The notes under the pieces: generated by a model
What the model saw: the letters and a program-made list of their open reading frames with translations, nothing else
What the model was told of the DNA's origin: nothing
The model's database searches: none
Shown here: positions 16,099 to 23,995 of the stretch, in pieces
How the letters are laid out: each line of letters opens with the position of its first letter
Position numbering within the stretch: the first letter of the stretch is position 1
Program-made: the position numbers and the translations under genes
Assembly: GCA_036274895.1 (NCBI GenBank)
Contig: DASUEU010000037.1
Location: 186,001-250,000, forward strand
Direction: 5' to 3'
Origin: CALMKX01 sp036274895
GTDB taxonomy: Bacteria > Acidobacteriota > Thermoanaerobaculia > Multivoradales > SZUA-115
DNA: 64,000 bases

Positions 16099-16253
16099 GG
16101 GTTGGTCCTGGCGGCTCCCGACCTCATGGCTCGGGGCAGGTTGCTCAGCACGGTGAGCCATCCTACTCACAGTGCGAATCCCGCAGGCCCACGGGGACCC
16201 CCGGGAAACGGATCGCTCCGGACGGACAGGAGTTTCAACGAGCTCGCCGGTGG

Positions 16254-16382
16254 ATGAACGGCTACGACACCCGGACCGTCCAGGAGCTGCTCGGGCACCG
16301 GCACCTCAAGACAACCATGATCTACACCCACGTCCTGAACCGTGGCGGCCGGGCTTCTCACACCCCGGCCGATCTCTTGTAG
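16254..16382 (+). pseudogene. Remnant of an integron integrase (tyrosine recombinase C-terminus)
   Basis: 42 residues ending at a stop. They contain GYDTRTVQELLGH, with the C-box LGHR/H, and TTMIYTHVLNRGG with the nucleophile Tyr. The match to the end of IntI proteins (GYDIRTVQ-LLGH...TTMIYTHVL) is close, and ...TPADLL mirrors the usual final residues. Everything upstream of residue 1 is missing. It is on the same strand as the cassette genes, unlike most class 1 layouts but known in some chromosomal integrons. Confidence 0.75.
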
Positions 16383-16738
16383 GCGTTGCCGAAGGACCCT
16401 GTCGCCTATCAGCCAATCGCTTCTCCGACACCAAGGCCGTCGCCTATGGTCAACAGAAACTCGCTCGAGCCGGCGCAGCGCCGAGCAGCAGCGGGCCTCG
16501 GCCCCGCACCTCCCGCCGCCTTCCCACCGCGAAACCGTCACGCGACGCGCGCCTATCCTCCCCAGGCCCTCCGTGGCCTGACGCCGCAGCTGCGGAGGAC
16601 AGACTATGCGGCCGACGAGCCTCCGGAACTCGCAGTGCGTCCGTCACTTGCCGCCTTCGTGGCCCCGCCGCCTATCCTCCCAACGCCGTTCGCCAGCCGC
16701 TGCCCGCAGCGGGGAGGCTAGGCGACAGGACGTTGTCG
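16383..16738. repeat. Non-coding stretch with repeat B (copy 1)
   Basis: No protein-like ORF. Bases ~16390-16560 align by eye with ~27695-27865: both contain CCTGTCGCCT, GGCCGTCGYCTATGGTCAA, AGCCGGCGCAGCGC and CGCGA(A/G)ACCG in the same order. Bases ~16638-16660 (GCGTCCGTCACTTGCCGCCTT) recur at 23048-23068. The nature of repeat B is unknown; it may be old cassette-tail or attC-flanking DNA. Confidence 0.5.
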
Positions 16739-16826
16739 CTTTTACTTCTTGAGGAGCTGGTGTAGCATCCCCCAAACTACAGATGCAGCGAGGCGTTGGC
16801 ACGTCCCAGTATGCAGAGACTCCGGT
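16739..16826 (+). promoter_or_regulatory. Repeat A, promoter-like part (copy 1)
   Basis: Contains TTTACT, 16 bases, then TAGCAT (16763-16768), followed by CCCCCAAACTACAGATGCAGC. The block from CTTGAGGAG onward aligns with 31452-31495, and its left part recurs at 36840-36878. A TAGAAT-like hexamer in a GGTGTAGAAT context also precedes array genes at 23939, 25484, 33116 and 34252. It probably marks promoters within the array. Confidence 0.45.
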
Positions 16827-16899
16827 TGCTAACTGACGCAGGCCCGTCGCTATGGCTGCCGCGGGGCGGTGTCGGCGAATGGAGAGGCACACGTTAGAA
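16827..16899 (+). repeat. attC-like recombination site 0
   Basis: 5' core TGCTAAC (16827-16833) and 3' core GTTAGAA (16893-16899), close to RYYYAAC and GTTRRRY with one deviation each. They enclose 59 bases of GC-rich, partly self-complementary sequence. The 3' core is 4 bases from the next start codon. A diverged copy is at 31531-31603. Confidence 0.55.
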
Positions 16900-16902
16900 C
16901 CT

Positions 16903-17403
16903 ATGAAGTGGCCTTGGTCATCGGTAGCACCTTCCCCCTACCTGTCGGGAGAAAGGCTAGGGGATGTTGTTGCCGCAATTCAAGCCATGGCGACGTACAG
17001 ATTCTACAAGCTAACGTTCGAAGACTGGGCAGATCGCATTTCGGCGGACAAGACACAAGCGGACAAATGGAAAACCGTCTTTCTTGAGCATCCAGAGTTC
17101 TTTCGCCTCGACTCGAAGAGGGAGCGGGCTTCTCTTGTATGGCGGCGCCAGTTTCCAAAGCGCTACAACGTCGACACGGCTAGCACTATCTCGAAGGAAG
17201 AGTACGACGGTCTCTCGAAGGACCAACTACTTCGCATTTCACGCGTGCCCCTTTCTCCGGCCGACATAAAGGCGCTCCTTGACACCGCAGTGAACCTACA
17301 TACACGTGCCCTGGAGCATCAAAAGGACAAGCGATGGTGGGTGGCGCTTGCGGGTGCTGTGGGCGGTTTGGTCGGTTCGCTGATTGGTAGCTTATTCAGA
17401 TGA
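16903..17403 (+). CDS. Cassette-borne hypothetical protein with a C-terminal membrane anchor
   Basis: 166 residues starting at the ATG 4 bases after the GTTAGAA core, typical cassette spacing. The body is predicted soluble and helical (LGDVVAAIQAM, LTFEDWADRISADK, HPEFFRLDSKRE). The last ~22 residues (WWVALAGAVGGLVGSLIG) form one Gly-rich membrane segment. No function recognised, though I recall similar small proteins in other accessory regions. It ends 7 bases before an attC, giving a complete cassette. The longer frame from 16852 would read through the attC core and is rejected. Confidence 0.75.
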   Translation: MKWPWSSVAPSPYLSGERLGDVVAAIQAMATYRFYKLTFEDWADRISADKTQADKWKTVFLEHPEFFRLDSKRERASLVWRRQFPKRYNVDTASTISKEEYDGLSKDQLLRISRVPLSPADIKALLDTAVNLHTRALEHQKDKRWWVALAGAVGGLVGSLIGSLFR

Positions 17404-17409
17404 GCGCGG

Positions 17410-17479
17410 TTCCAACCCGTCGCTGCAGCGAACCGTCAAAAGCTTCGCTTTTGTCGTCCGCTGAGCTAGAACGTTAGCC
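17410..17479 (+). repeat. attC site 1
   Basis: 70 bases with 5' core TTCCAAC (17410-17416) and 3' core GTTAGCC (17473-17479). Inside, CAAAAGC-TTC-GCTTTTG is a perfect hairpin tip, flanked by GCTGCAGC and GCTGAGC, which pair imperfectly as in attC outer arms. It begins 7 bases after one stop codon and ends 13 bases before the next ATG. Confidence 0.8.
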
Positions 17480-17492
17480 GGCTCTGGACCGT

Positions 17493-18596
17493 ATGTCGTA
17501 TTTCACAGATCTGTTCTCGCCAGAGACCTACGAAGCGTTCTCGCGCTCATCGCGAGACATCTCCGGCTTCCGCCTCCGGCACCGGGGCATGGCGGAGCGC
17601 ATCAAGGCCGGTGACGTGTTCGTGTGCTATCTGACGAGATTGTCGCGATGGTTCGGACTTCTTGAGGTTGTGGAAGGCCCATTCATCGATGACAAACCCA
17701 TCTTTGTTCCGGAGAACGACCCGTTTGTGGTCCGATTTCGGGTGCGACCTAACGTCTGGCTAGATATCGACAAGGCACTACCGATCCATAACGAAATGAT
17801 ATGGAAGGGCCTCTCGTTTACTCGAAAGCTCGAAAGGGGTTCTATATCGTGGACGGGAAAGGTCCGCGGTAGCCTTGTCCGGCTTGAAGACTCTGACGGC
17901 AAGTTCCTGTCGGAGAAACTGACTGCCCAGTCGCGCGAGGGCGTCCCTTACCCCATCGACGAGCAGGACGCCCGGAAGTTGGCAACTCATACCGTGAATC
18001 GACCAGATAAGGTCGTGACGGTATCCGTTCCCGACGATTCAGTGGCAACCGAGGAAACGCCGCCTGCGGCGGAAACCGAGACTCGAGAGTCAATTCGCGT
18101 ACAAGCTCAGATCGCCGCAATCGGCGCGCATATGGGGATGTCGATTTGGATTCCGCGAGCCGATCGAGGCGGGGTGCTCAAGGAGTGGAAGAACGAACAA
18201 AACAGCCTCCTGGATCGTCTCCCTCTCAACTACGACGACACCACGCTGAGAACGATCGAGCAGATCGACGTTCTCTGGCTCCGCGGACGGTCTATCGTGC
18301 GGGCCTTCGAAGTCGAGCACACCACGTCTGTGTACTCGGGCATCTTACGAATGGCCGATCTGTTGGCGCTTCAGCCTAATATGGATATTCGACTTCATAT
18401 CGTTGCGCCTGCGGCAAAGCGCGAGAAAGTTTTTCAAGAGATCAGACGTCCCGTATTCTCGTTGCTTGAGAAGGGCCCGCTGGCGGAGAGCTGCACCTAT
18501 CTGTCCTATGAAAGCCTGAAGGAACTCGCAAGTCAGAAGCACCTCGCACATCTGTCTGACACCGTGTTGGACGAATACGCAGAGGAGGCAGAGTGA
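17493..18596 (+). CDS. EVE-domain protein fused to a PD-(D/E)XK nuclease-like domain
   Basis: 367 residues. Residues ~1-145 look like an EVE/PUA-like domain, a fold that can bind modified bases: FRLRHRGMAERIKAGDVFVCYLTRLSRWFGLLEV and PENDPFVVRFRV. Residues ~240-340 look like a restriction-endonuclease fold, with IDVLWLRGRSIVRAFEVEHTTSVYSG giving the D...E-x-E core. The combination suggests a modification-dependent (type IV-like) restriction enzyme; no methylase is next to it. The gene is flanked directly by attC sites on both sides, so it is a complete gene cassette. The GC content is visibly lower than the backbone, consistent with transfer. Confidence 0.75.
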   Translation: MSYFTDLFSPETYEAFSRSSRDISGFRLRHRGMAERIKAGDVFVCYLTRLSRWFGLLEVVEGPFIDDKPIFVPENDPFVVRFRVRPNVWLDIDKALPIHNEMIWKGLSFTRKLERGSISWTGKVRGSLVRLEDSDGKFLSEKLTAQSREGVPYPIDEQDARKLATHTVNRPDKVVTVSVPDDSVATEETPPAAETETRESIRVQAQIAAIGAHMGMSIWIPRADRGGVLKEWKNEQNSLLDRLPLNYDDTTLRTIEQIDVLWLRGRSIVRAFEVEHTTSVYSGILRMADLLALQPNMDIRLHIVAPAAKREKVFQEIRRPVFSLLEKGPLAESCTYLSYESLKELASQKHLAHLSDTVLDEYAEEAE

Positions 18597-18606
18597 GCGG
18601 TTCGCC

Positions 18607-18684
18607 GTCTAACATCGGGTTCCAGGGGCGCAGGCCAGCGGCGCTGCGCTTGCTGGCCTGCGCCCCTGAACCCGGGCGTCAAGC
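18607..18684 (+). repeat. attC site 2
   Basis: 5' core GTCTAAC (18607-18613, perfect RYYYAAC). The 3' core is GTCAAGC (18678-18684), one base from GTTRRRY. Between them is a long near-perfect inverted repeat (GGGTTCCAGGGGCGCAGG against CCTGCGCCCCTGAACCC) with one unpaired C on one strand, the extrahelical base expected of folded attC. Confidence 0.85.
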
Positions 18685-18742
18685 TGACGCCGCAGTGGAC
18701 CAGTTCGCAACCAGCCACGAAGCCCTCAGACGAGGAGTCAGG

Positions 18743-19276
18743 ATGAGACACATGAACGTAGCGCGCTCAATGGTTGCCGTGGCGCTCAGTGCGCTCGTGA
18801 TCGGCACGAGTGCGCCCCTCGGAGCGCAGGCTCCAACCAAGTTCAACATTACCGTCGTGCGCGGCGACGGCTCGGAGAGGCAGCTCGTCGCTGCCGAGCT
18901 CCAGGAGTATCGGAGCAGCAGCTACGTCGGTCGGACCGGGGATTTCCCGATCACCAGCCTGGGCATCACGGCGCCGATCACGCCGCCGGAGGGCGTGAAG
19001 CTCACCCCTCGCAGTGTCAGCGTCGCGACCATCCAGCGGATCGACTGGGCTCCGGGCACGCAGAAAGGCGGCACCGAGCACACACCAGCCACCATCACCT
19101 ACCGAGATGGGAAGGTGGAGAAGGTCCTTCTGTGGCGCACGGACAACACGCCGATGTGGAACACTCTGGCACTCTCCACGCTCAGTGTCCGTGGCTCCAT
19201 GAACCTGGAAGGCCAGCAGGTCGACGTTACCGTGCAAGGACCTTTCAAGAGCATGGTGTTCTCATCGGCGCGCTGA
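18743..19276 (+). CDS. Exported hypothetical protein
   Basis: 177 residues from ATG 18743, preceded by GAGGAGTCAGG. Signal peptide about residues 1-30 (SMVAVALSALVIGTSAPLGAQA). The mature part looks beta-rich (FNITVVRGDGSERQLVAAEL; VDVTVQGPFKSMVF) and has no cysteine pairs or known motif. Function unknown. It follows attC site 2 by 58 bases, so it is probably the next cassette. The longer ORF from 18593 crosses the attC and is rejected. Confidence 0.7.
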   Translation: MRHMNVARSMVAVALSALVIGTSAPLGAQAPTKFNITVVRGDGSERQLVAAELQEYRSSSYVGRTGDFPITSLGITAPITPPEGVKLTPRSVSVATIQRIDWAPGTQKGGTEHTPATITYRDGKVEKVLLWRTDNTPMWNTLALSTLSVRGSMNLEGQQVDVTVQGPFKSMVFSSAR

Positions 19277-19333
19277 GCAATGGAATGGGCCGCTCGCTGC
19301 ACTCGAGCGTGGTGCAGCGGCACCAGCGCTTGG

Positions 19334-19747
19334 TCAGCGCCCCGCAGCCTCGAACGGATTCAGCACTGTCACCCCAAAGCCCGCGAAGTCGGCCACGTTG
19401 CGGGTCACCACGGTCAGGCCGTGAACGCGCGCCGTCGCCGCGATCAGCGCGTCCTCGTACAGGGTGTCCGACTTCCGGTGCATCAGCTTGGCCCAGGTGC
19501 GGAGAGCCGGGCCGTCCAGAGGCAGCACGTTGTAGGTCTGCGCCACGAGGTCGAGCCAGCCCTCGATCTCCTCCGCCTTCGCCTGATCCTGATCGCGCGT
19601 CAGCTCGATGCCGGCCTGGATCTCGCCGAGCGTCACCGCCGAGAGGTGCAGATCCAGGTCGTCCACCGAGCCCAGCCAGGCCAGCACCGCGCCATGGGGC
19701 TTGGGCCGCCGCAGCTCCGAGATGACGTTCGTGTCGAGCAGGTACAT
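19334..19747 (-). CDS. VapC/FitB-family PIN-domain toxin
   Basis: 137 residues: MYLLDTNVISELRRPKPHGAVLAW with catalytic Asp5, then LSAVTLGEIQAGIE (Glu), LYEDALIAATARVHGLTVVTRNVADF (Asp pair). The length and motifs match FitB-like VapC ribonucleases. The gene starts 4 bases after the antitoxin stop, so it is the second gene of a classic antitoxin-toxin operon. It runs against the direction of the surrounding array, which is common for TA cassettes carrying their own promoter. Confidence 0.9.
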   Translation of the reverse strand: MYLLDTNVISELRRPKPHGAVLAWLGSVDDLDLHLSAVTLGEIQAGIELTRDQDQAKAEEIEGWLDLVAQTYNVLPLDGPALRTWAKLMHRKSDTLYEDALIAATARVHGLTVVTRNVADFAGFGVTVLNPFEAAGR

Positions 19748-19751
19748 GGCT

Positions 19752-20009
19752 TCAACCCAGCGGCTCGATCTTGCGGCGCCGGGCGCGGCCTCGCTCCGGC
19801 ACCAGGCCCTCGAATCGGGCTTCTTCCGCGAGGAGTAGCTGCTTCAGGGACGGCCGCGCCGCTGCTTGCAGGCGTCGCCACTCGGCCACCGGCAGCAGGA
19901 CGGCCGCTTCCACGCCGCGCTTGGTGACGACCTGCGGCCCCTCGGTCATGCAGGCATCCAGAAACTCGCTGAACCGTGCCTTCGCGTCCTGTACCGGCCA
20001 AGTGCTCAC
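19752..20009 (-). CDS. Phd/YefM-family antitoxin of the VapC/FitB-like toxin
   Basis: 85 residues from a GTG start with a strong Shine-Dalgarno (CAGGAGG), reading VSTWPVQDAKARFSEFLDAC, then PQVVTKRGVEAAVLLP, the Phd/YefM DNA-binding fold. The C-terminus (PSLKQLLLAEEARFEGLVP) is the toxin-wrapping part. It would neutralise the PIN toxin and repress the operon. Decayed relatives are at 36356-36559 and 22955-23022. Upstream in-frame codons read MDSPRRREYTSQQTSQEVP, which reappear before a SymE stump at 23810. Confidence 0.85.
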   Translation of the reverse strand: MSTWPVQDAKARFSEFLDACMTEGPQVVTKRGVEAAVLLPVAEWRRLQAAARPSLKQLLLAEEARFEGLVPERGRARRRKIEPLG

Positions 20010-20018
20010 GGGCACCTC

Positions 20019-20090
20019 CTGACTAGTCTGCTGACTAGTGTACTCGCGACGCCTGGGGCTGTCCATCGGCTTACCAAGACCCTGGATCGG
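20019..20090 (-). promoter_or_regulatory. TA operon leader with tandem operator repeats
   Basis: Two GACTAGT(C/G) units at 20021-20028 and 20033-20040, 12 bases apart, immediately before the antitoxin Shine-Dalgarno: a likely Phd-type autoregulatory operator. The leader to ~20090 is homologous to 23755-23830 and, more weakly, to 36565-36640. Confidence 0.55.
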
Positions 20091-20279
20091 CGCCGGCCGA
20101 GGCGGCCATCCCCACCAGGCTGACGGCGGGCGCCTGGATTCAAGGAACCTGTAAGACCGCCTCGCACTAGGGAATCGAATATCCCTGGCTCGCGTACTGC
20201 CTAGCGAAGGATGACGATGGCACTCGCGGCTGCGTCCGGTGCGCGCTACCCGTGGCGCTTCAGGGAGGGGAGAACCACC

Positions 20280-21325
20280 ATGTCTCGCCTTGCCGACGAA
20301 CAGCTGTTGAAGGCGGCCTCCGAGGGAGACCTCTCCGGAGTCGAGCAGGCCCTGAGGAGCGGCGCCGATGTCGATGCCAAGGGGACCTTCAACGACACCG
20401 CGCTCAACGGGGCGTGCACGTGGGGCCACACGGAAGTGGTCAAGCTCCTTCTCGAGGCCGGCGCGGACGTCGAGAACAAGGGCGGCGCCGACATGACACC
20501 GCTCATGAACGCCGCCTCGCGCGGGCACTTCGAGGTCGTCCAGCTCCTGCTCCAGAAAGGAGCTCGAGTCTCGGACGACCTGCTTTCGATCATCCAGACC
20601 AAGGTGAACATCCTGGAGGAGAACGCCGAGGCAGGGATGGTCCTCTGGGAGGGTGTGGCGGCGTGGAAAAGCCGCCAGCAGTTTCTGCTCACGGAGAGGC
20701 TTCGGCAGGACGTGCCGGCCATGGCCTCCGCGTTGCGCGAGGCCGACCAGGACCAGCAGCGCGAGGCCACGCGGGCGCTGGCCGAGGCCAGCCGGCGCGG
20801 CATCGACGTCTCAGCCGCCGCCGAGGGACTGCGCGGCCAGCTCTCCAGCACGGAGGGTGACACGCGCGAGCAGGCCAGCGAGGCCCTCGCCCGCTGCCTG
20901 GCTTTCGGCGGCGACGGCACCGGCCTCCTGGAGCTGTTGCAGGCCGAAGACGAGCGCCACCAGAGCGGAGCGATCTCCGGCTTGGTGTACGCGGCGCGGG
21001 ACGGTGCCGGCGTGGGCGCCTTGGTCGGGCCGATCGGCGCGCTGCTCGCCCATCGGCTGCCGGACATCCGCTTCACGGCCGCGCTGGCGCTGGCCTTCGC
21101 CGCCAGGAACGGAGTGGACATCTCGCCGACCATGCCGGCTCTCACGCAGTTGCTCGCGGACGGCGAGGCGAAGGTGCGCCGGGGCACCGCCACTGCCTTC
21201 TCGCTCATCGCCCGCTCGGGCGTAGACGTCGCCTCGGCGCTGCCGGCGCTCCGGGCGCTGGTGAGCGACCCGGACGCCGGTGTGAGCGCACAGGCCGCCA
21301 AGGCGGTGGCCGCTTCGGGGGAGGC

Positions 21326-21329
<4 letters not shown>
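20280..21329 (+). CDS. Ankyrin-repeat and HEAT-like repeat protein
   Basis: 349 residues from ATG 20280 (Shine-Dalgarno GGGAGGGG). Residues ~1-95 hold about three ankyrin repeats: DEQLLKAASEGDLSGVEQALRSGADV, then TALNGACTWGHTEVVKLLLEAGADV and TPLMNAASRGHFEVVQLLLQKGA. Residues ~165-345 contain HEAT/ARM-like helical repeats (LAEASRRGIDVSAAAEGLR; PALTQLLADGEAKVRRGTATAFSLIA). It is a protein-binding scaffold with no catalytic motif. No signal peptide. The partner is unknown; the next reading frame holds only a DHFR-family stump. Confidence 0.8.
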
Positions 21330-21515
<186 letters not shown>

Positions 21516-21590
21516 GATTCCTCGACGCCTCGACTCCGGGGTGCGAGAGGACCACGTTCAGAGGTATCCGGAACCATGGGAGGCAAGGTC

Positions 21591-22049
21591 ATGCTCGACG
21601 CGCTTCTACCGCAGCGTCTGGATAACGAGTATCGGGGCCACAAGCTGGCGCTCTGGCTCTTTGGCCTGGTGGTCGCGTTGAAGGCCGTCCAGAGCCTCGC
21701 CATCCTCTTCAACGGGTACTCCACGGCGAAGGGCGCGGACGGCATCCCACTCGATTCCTACGCGCCAGCGGTCGCACAGACGGTGGTCGCGGTTTTTGCT
21801 CAAGGATCACTCTGGCGCCTGTTCTTCTGTCTCGTGTGCGCGCTCGTGCTCTGGCGGTATCGACGCGCGGTTCCTTTGATGTTCGCGCTCCTGGCGCTCA
21901 ATTACCTGGCGGCGCAGCTGGTTTTCGCCTTCGTGCCACTGCCTCGCGTCGGGGCGCCGGCCGGGCCGCTGGTGAACCTGACGTTGTTCGTCGTCATGCT
22001 CGTGGGGCTGGGGCTCTCGCTGTGGCGCCGCAGCGGGCGGTATGCGTAG
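21591..22049 (+). CDS. Four-TM membrane protein of unknown function
   Basis: 152 residues from ATG 21591, with GGGAGGCAAGG ~5 bases upstream (ATG 21576 is an alternative). Four hydrophobic segments: ALWLFGLVVALKAVQSLAILF, a long one around AVAQTVVAVFAQGSLWRLFF, LMFALLALNYLAAQLVFAFV and VNLTLFVVMLVGLGLSLW. The N-terminus PQRLDNEYRGHKLALWLFGL is a pattern I recall in uncharacterised bacterial membrane proteins. It ends 3 bases before the next start codon, so it may be co-translated with the RhtA-like gene. Confidence 0.7.
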   Translation: MLDALLPQRLDNEYRGHKLALWLFGLVVALKAVQSLAILFNGYSTAKGADGIPLDSYAPAVAQTVVAVFAQGSLWRLFFCLVCALVLWRYRRAVPLMFALLALNYLAAQLVFAFVPLPRVGAPAGPLVNLTLFVVMLVGLGLSLWRRSGRYA

Positions 22050-22052
22050 CGG

Positions 22053-22958
22053 ATGAACCAGACCAAGCACGCGCAGTACCCGGGCATCCTGCCGATCCCG
22101 GCGATCCTCGGCGCCATCCTCAGCGTGCAGGGCGGCGCGGCGCTGGCGAAGGGCCTGTTTCCCGTGCTGGGAGCGATGGGGACGGTGGGGCTCCGCGTCG
22201 TCATCTCGGCCCTGATCCTGCTGGCGGCGTTCCGGCCGCGGCTGCGCCGGCTCACGGCGGCGCAGTGGCGGGCAGTGATCCCGTACGGCCTGGTGCTGGG
22301 GGTGATGAACGTGGTGTTCTACCTGGCGCTCTCGCGGATCCCGTTGGGCCTGGCGGTGACGGTGGAGTTCCTCGGGCCGCTGGGGGTGGCGGTCTACGGA
22401 TCGCGGCGCGCGTTGGACGTGGCGTGGGTGGTGCTGGCCGCGGCGGGGATCGCGCTGATCGCGCCGTGGGCGGGCGGCGGAGCGGACGCGCTGGGCTTGC
22501 TGCTGGCGCTGGCGGCGGGTGCCTGCTGGGCCGCCTACATCCTGCTGGGCGGCCTGGTGTCCCGGAGGATCCACGGCGGTGCCGCGGTGGCGACGGGGAT
22601 GACCATCGCCGCGTTCGTGGCGGTCCCCGCTGCGGTGGTGACGGGCGGGTTCGCGCGGCTGACGCCCGGGCTGTTCGCGGCGGGGATCGGCGTGGCGCTG
22701 CTGTCGAGCGCGATCCCCTACACGCTGGAGATGATCGCGCTCAAGGAGCTTCCCGCGCGCACCTTCGGCATCCTGATGAGCCTGGAGCCCGCCGTGGCGG
22801 CGCTGGCCGGCTGGGTCTTCCTGCACGAGGTGCTGTCGCTGCGGCAGTGGCTGGCCGTGGCGCTGGTGATCGCCGCGAGCGCGGGGGCGACGCTGACCTC
22901 CCGCCGCGCGGAGGCGGTCGCCGAGAGCGAAGCGGTGGAGGGGTGGCAGGGAGGATGA
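22053..22958 (+). CDS. EamA/RhtA-type inner-membrane exporter
   Basis: 301 residues, about ten membrane segments in two five-helix EamA halves. Features typical of the RhtA branch (threonine/homoserine efflux) include the opening ...LGAILSVQGGAALAKGLFPVLGA, FYLALSRIPLGLAVTVEFLGPL in the first half, and SSAIPYTLEMIALKELPARTFGILMSLEPAVAALAGW in the second. It probably exports amino acids or related metabolites. The length is normal. It starts 3 bases after the preceding membrane-protein gene. Confidence 0.85.
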   Translation: MNQTKHAQYPGILPIPAILGAILSVQGGAALAKGLFPVLGAMGTVGLRVVISALILLAAFRPRLRRLTAAQWRAVIPYGLVLGVMNVVFYLALSRIPLGLAVTVEFLGPLGVAVYGSRRALDVAWVVLAAAGIALIAPWAGGGADALGLLLALAAGACWAAYILLGGLVSRRIHGGAAVATGMTIAAFVAVPAAVVTGGFARLTPGLFAAGIGVALLSSAIPYTLEMIALKELPARTFGILMSLEPAVAALAGWVFLHEVLSLRQWLAVALVIAASAGATLTSRRAEAVAESEAVEGWQGG

Positions 22959-23022
22959 GCCTGCGGCACGACCCCTTCGAACTGAGCCCCCTCGGCGAGG
23001 AGCAACCACTTCAGGGAGGGGC
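22955..23022 (-). pseudogene. Stump of a Phd-family antitoxin C-terminus
   Basis: On the minus strand it reads PSLKWLLLAEGAQFEGVVPQ, nearly the same as PSLKQLLLAEEARFEGLVPE at the end of the intact antitoxin at 19752-20009. No other part of the gene is adjacent. Confidence 0.6.
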
Positions 23023-23130
23023 TGGAGGGCCCGCGGTAAGTCAAAGCGCGTCCGTCACTTGCCGCCTTCCCGGCCTCGTCGCAGCGGCTATGTCACGATC
23101 CGTAGCTCCGAGACTCCACGAGGAGAACCT

Positions 23131-23625
23131 ATGAGGCACTGGCCCGTCGCCCTGGCAGTCGTCGCCGTTCTCACCTCCGCCGCTGCCCAAGCGCCACCCA
23201 CACCGAGCGCTACCATCCCGCCAACAGCGACAGCCGCGGCCACCGACACTGAGTACGTCGCCGCTCTGCGGGCACAGATTCGGGGGCGAGAGCGCGAGCC
23301 TGCCCAATCTGTCTTCACCAACATCCAGACCCTCCAGGGCAGGCCCGCAGCCGCGGTCATCTCCATCATGGAGATCGGCTACAGCAAGTCTCTCGGCGTC
23401 GGCTGCGCGCATTGCCACGACACCTCTGATTGGGCCAGCGATGCCAAAGCCGAAAAGCAGGTGGCCAGACAGATGAGCGCCATGGTGAAGGACATCAACG
23501 AACGGCTCCTTCCCGGCATCAAAGGGATCAAGAGCGAGAGACCGACGGTCAACTGCACCACGTGCCATCGCGGGCACCAGAAGCCCGCTCTCGATCTCGA
23601 GCCCACTCCAACTCCCGGCCCTTGA
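23131..23625 (+). CDS. Exported c-type cytochrome (photosynthetic reaction-centre cytochrome-like family)
   Basis: 164 residues from ATG 23131 (Shine-Dalgarno GAGGAG). The N-terminal signal sequence is followed by a Thr/Ala/Pro-rich linker. Two haem motifs are present, CAHCH (in GVGCAHCHDTSDWASD) and CTTCH (in VNCTTCHRGHQKP). The pattern FTNIQTLQGRPAAAVISIMEIGYSKSLGVGCAHCH matches the family annotated as reaction-centre cytochrome c subunit in non-phototrophs, especially Acidobacteriota. It probably carries electrons in the periplasm; no partner gene is adjacent. Confidence 0.8.
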   Translation: MRHWPVALAVVAVLTSAAAQAPPTPSATIPPTATAAATDTEYVAALRAQIRGREREPAQSVFTNIQTLQGRPAAAVISIMEIGYSKSLGVGCAHCHDTSDWASDAKAEKQVARQMSAMVKDINERLLPGIKGIKSERPTVNCTTCHRGHQKPALDLEPTPTPGP

Positions 23626-23666
23626 CGGACACGGTGCGCCCGCTGCAGGTCGCTGGGCAGCGACCA

Positions 23667-23810
23667 TCACCAGCGCCCTCCCTCTCCGGCCTCGAGATGC
23701 TGCCCGAACTCGAAGCCGGCGGCTCGCAGCCAGGCGCCGGAGAGCCGCACCTCGGGCACCTGCTGACCAGCCCGCTGACCAGTGTGCTCGCGACGCATGG
23801 GGCTGCCCAT
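23667..23810 (-). pseudogene. Chimeric stump: Phd-module leader joined to a SymE-like toxin body
   Basis: 47 codons. The first 19 (MGSPMRREHTGQRAGQQVP) match the untranslated or leader frame upstream of the antitoxin at 20009 (MDSPRRREYTSQQTSQEVP). The rest (EVRLSGAWLRAAGFEFGQHLE) is the core of a SymE-like toxin, as at 32886-33128. The junction falls in the shared bases GGTGCCC. The SymE C-terminal strand is missing, so it is probably inactive. Too short to appear in a routine ORF call. Confidence 0.6.
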
Positions 23811-23938
23811 CGACTTGCCAAGGCCCTTGCCCCGGCGCTCGAGCGGGGCTGTGACGCTGCCGTGGGCCCATGGGGCGGGGTCGAGAGCCAGAGCCCAGAC
23901 GGGCCTTCTCTACCCACTGACTCGTTGGGGAGGCGGTG

Positions 23939-23944
23939 TAGAAT
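23939..23944 (+). promoter_or_regulatory. Putative -10 box (TAGAAT) of the thioesterase gene
   Basis: TAGAAT in the GGTGTAGAATCC context seen at several array genes, 51 bases before the start codon. Confidence 0.35.
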
Positions 23945-23995
23945 CCTCAGCCTATCGATCCCCAAGAGGTTCCCGCCGACCCGGTCCACGCTTCG

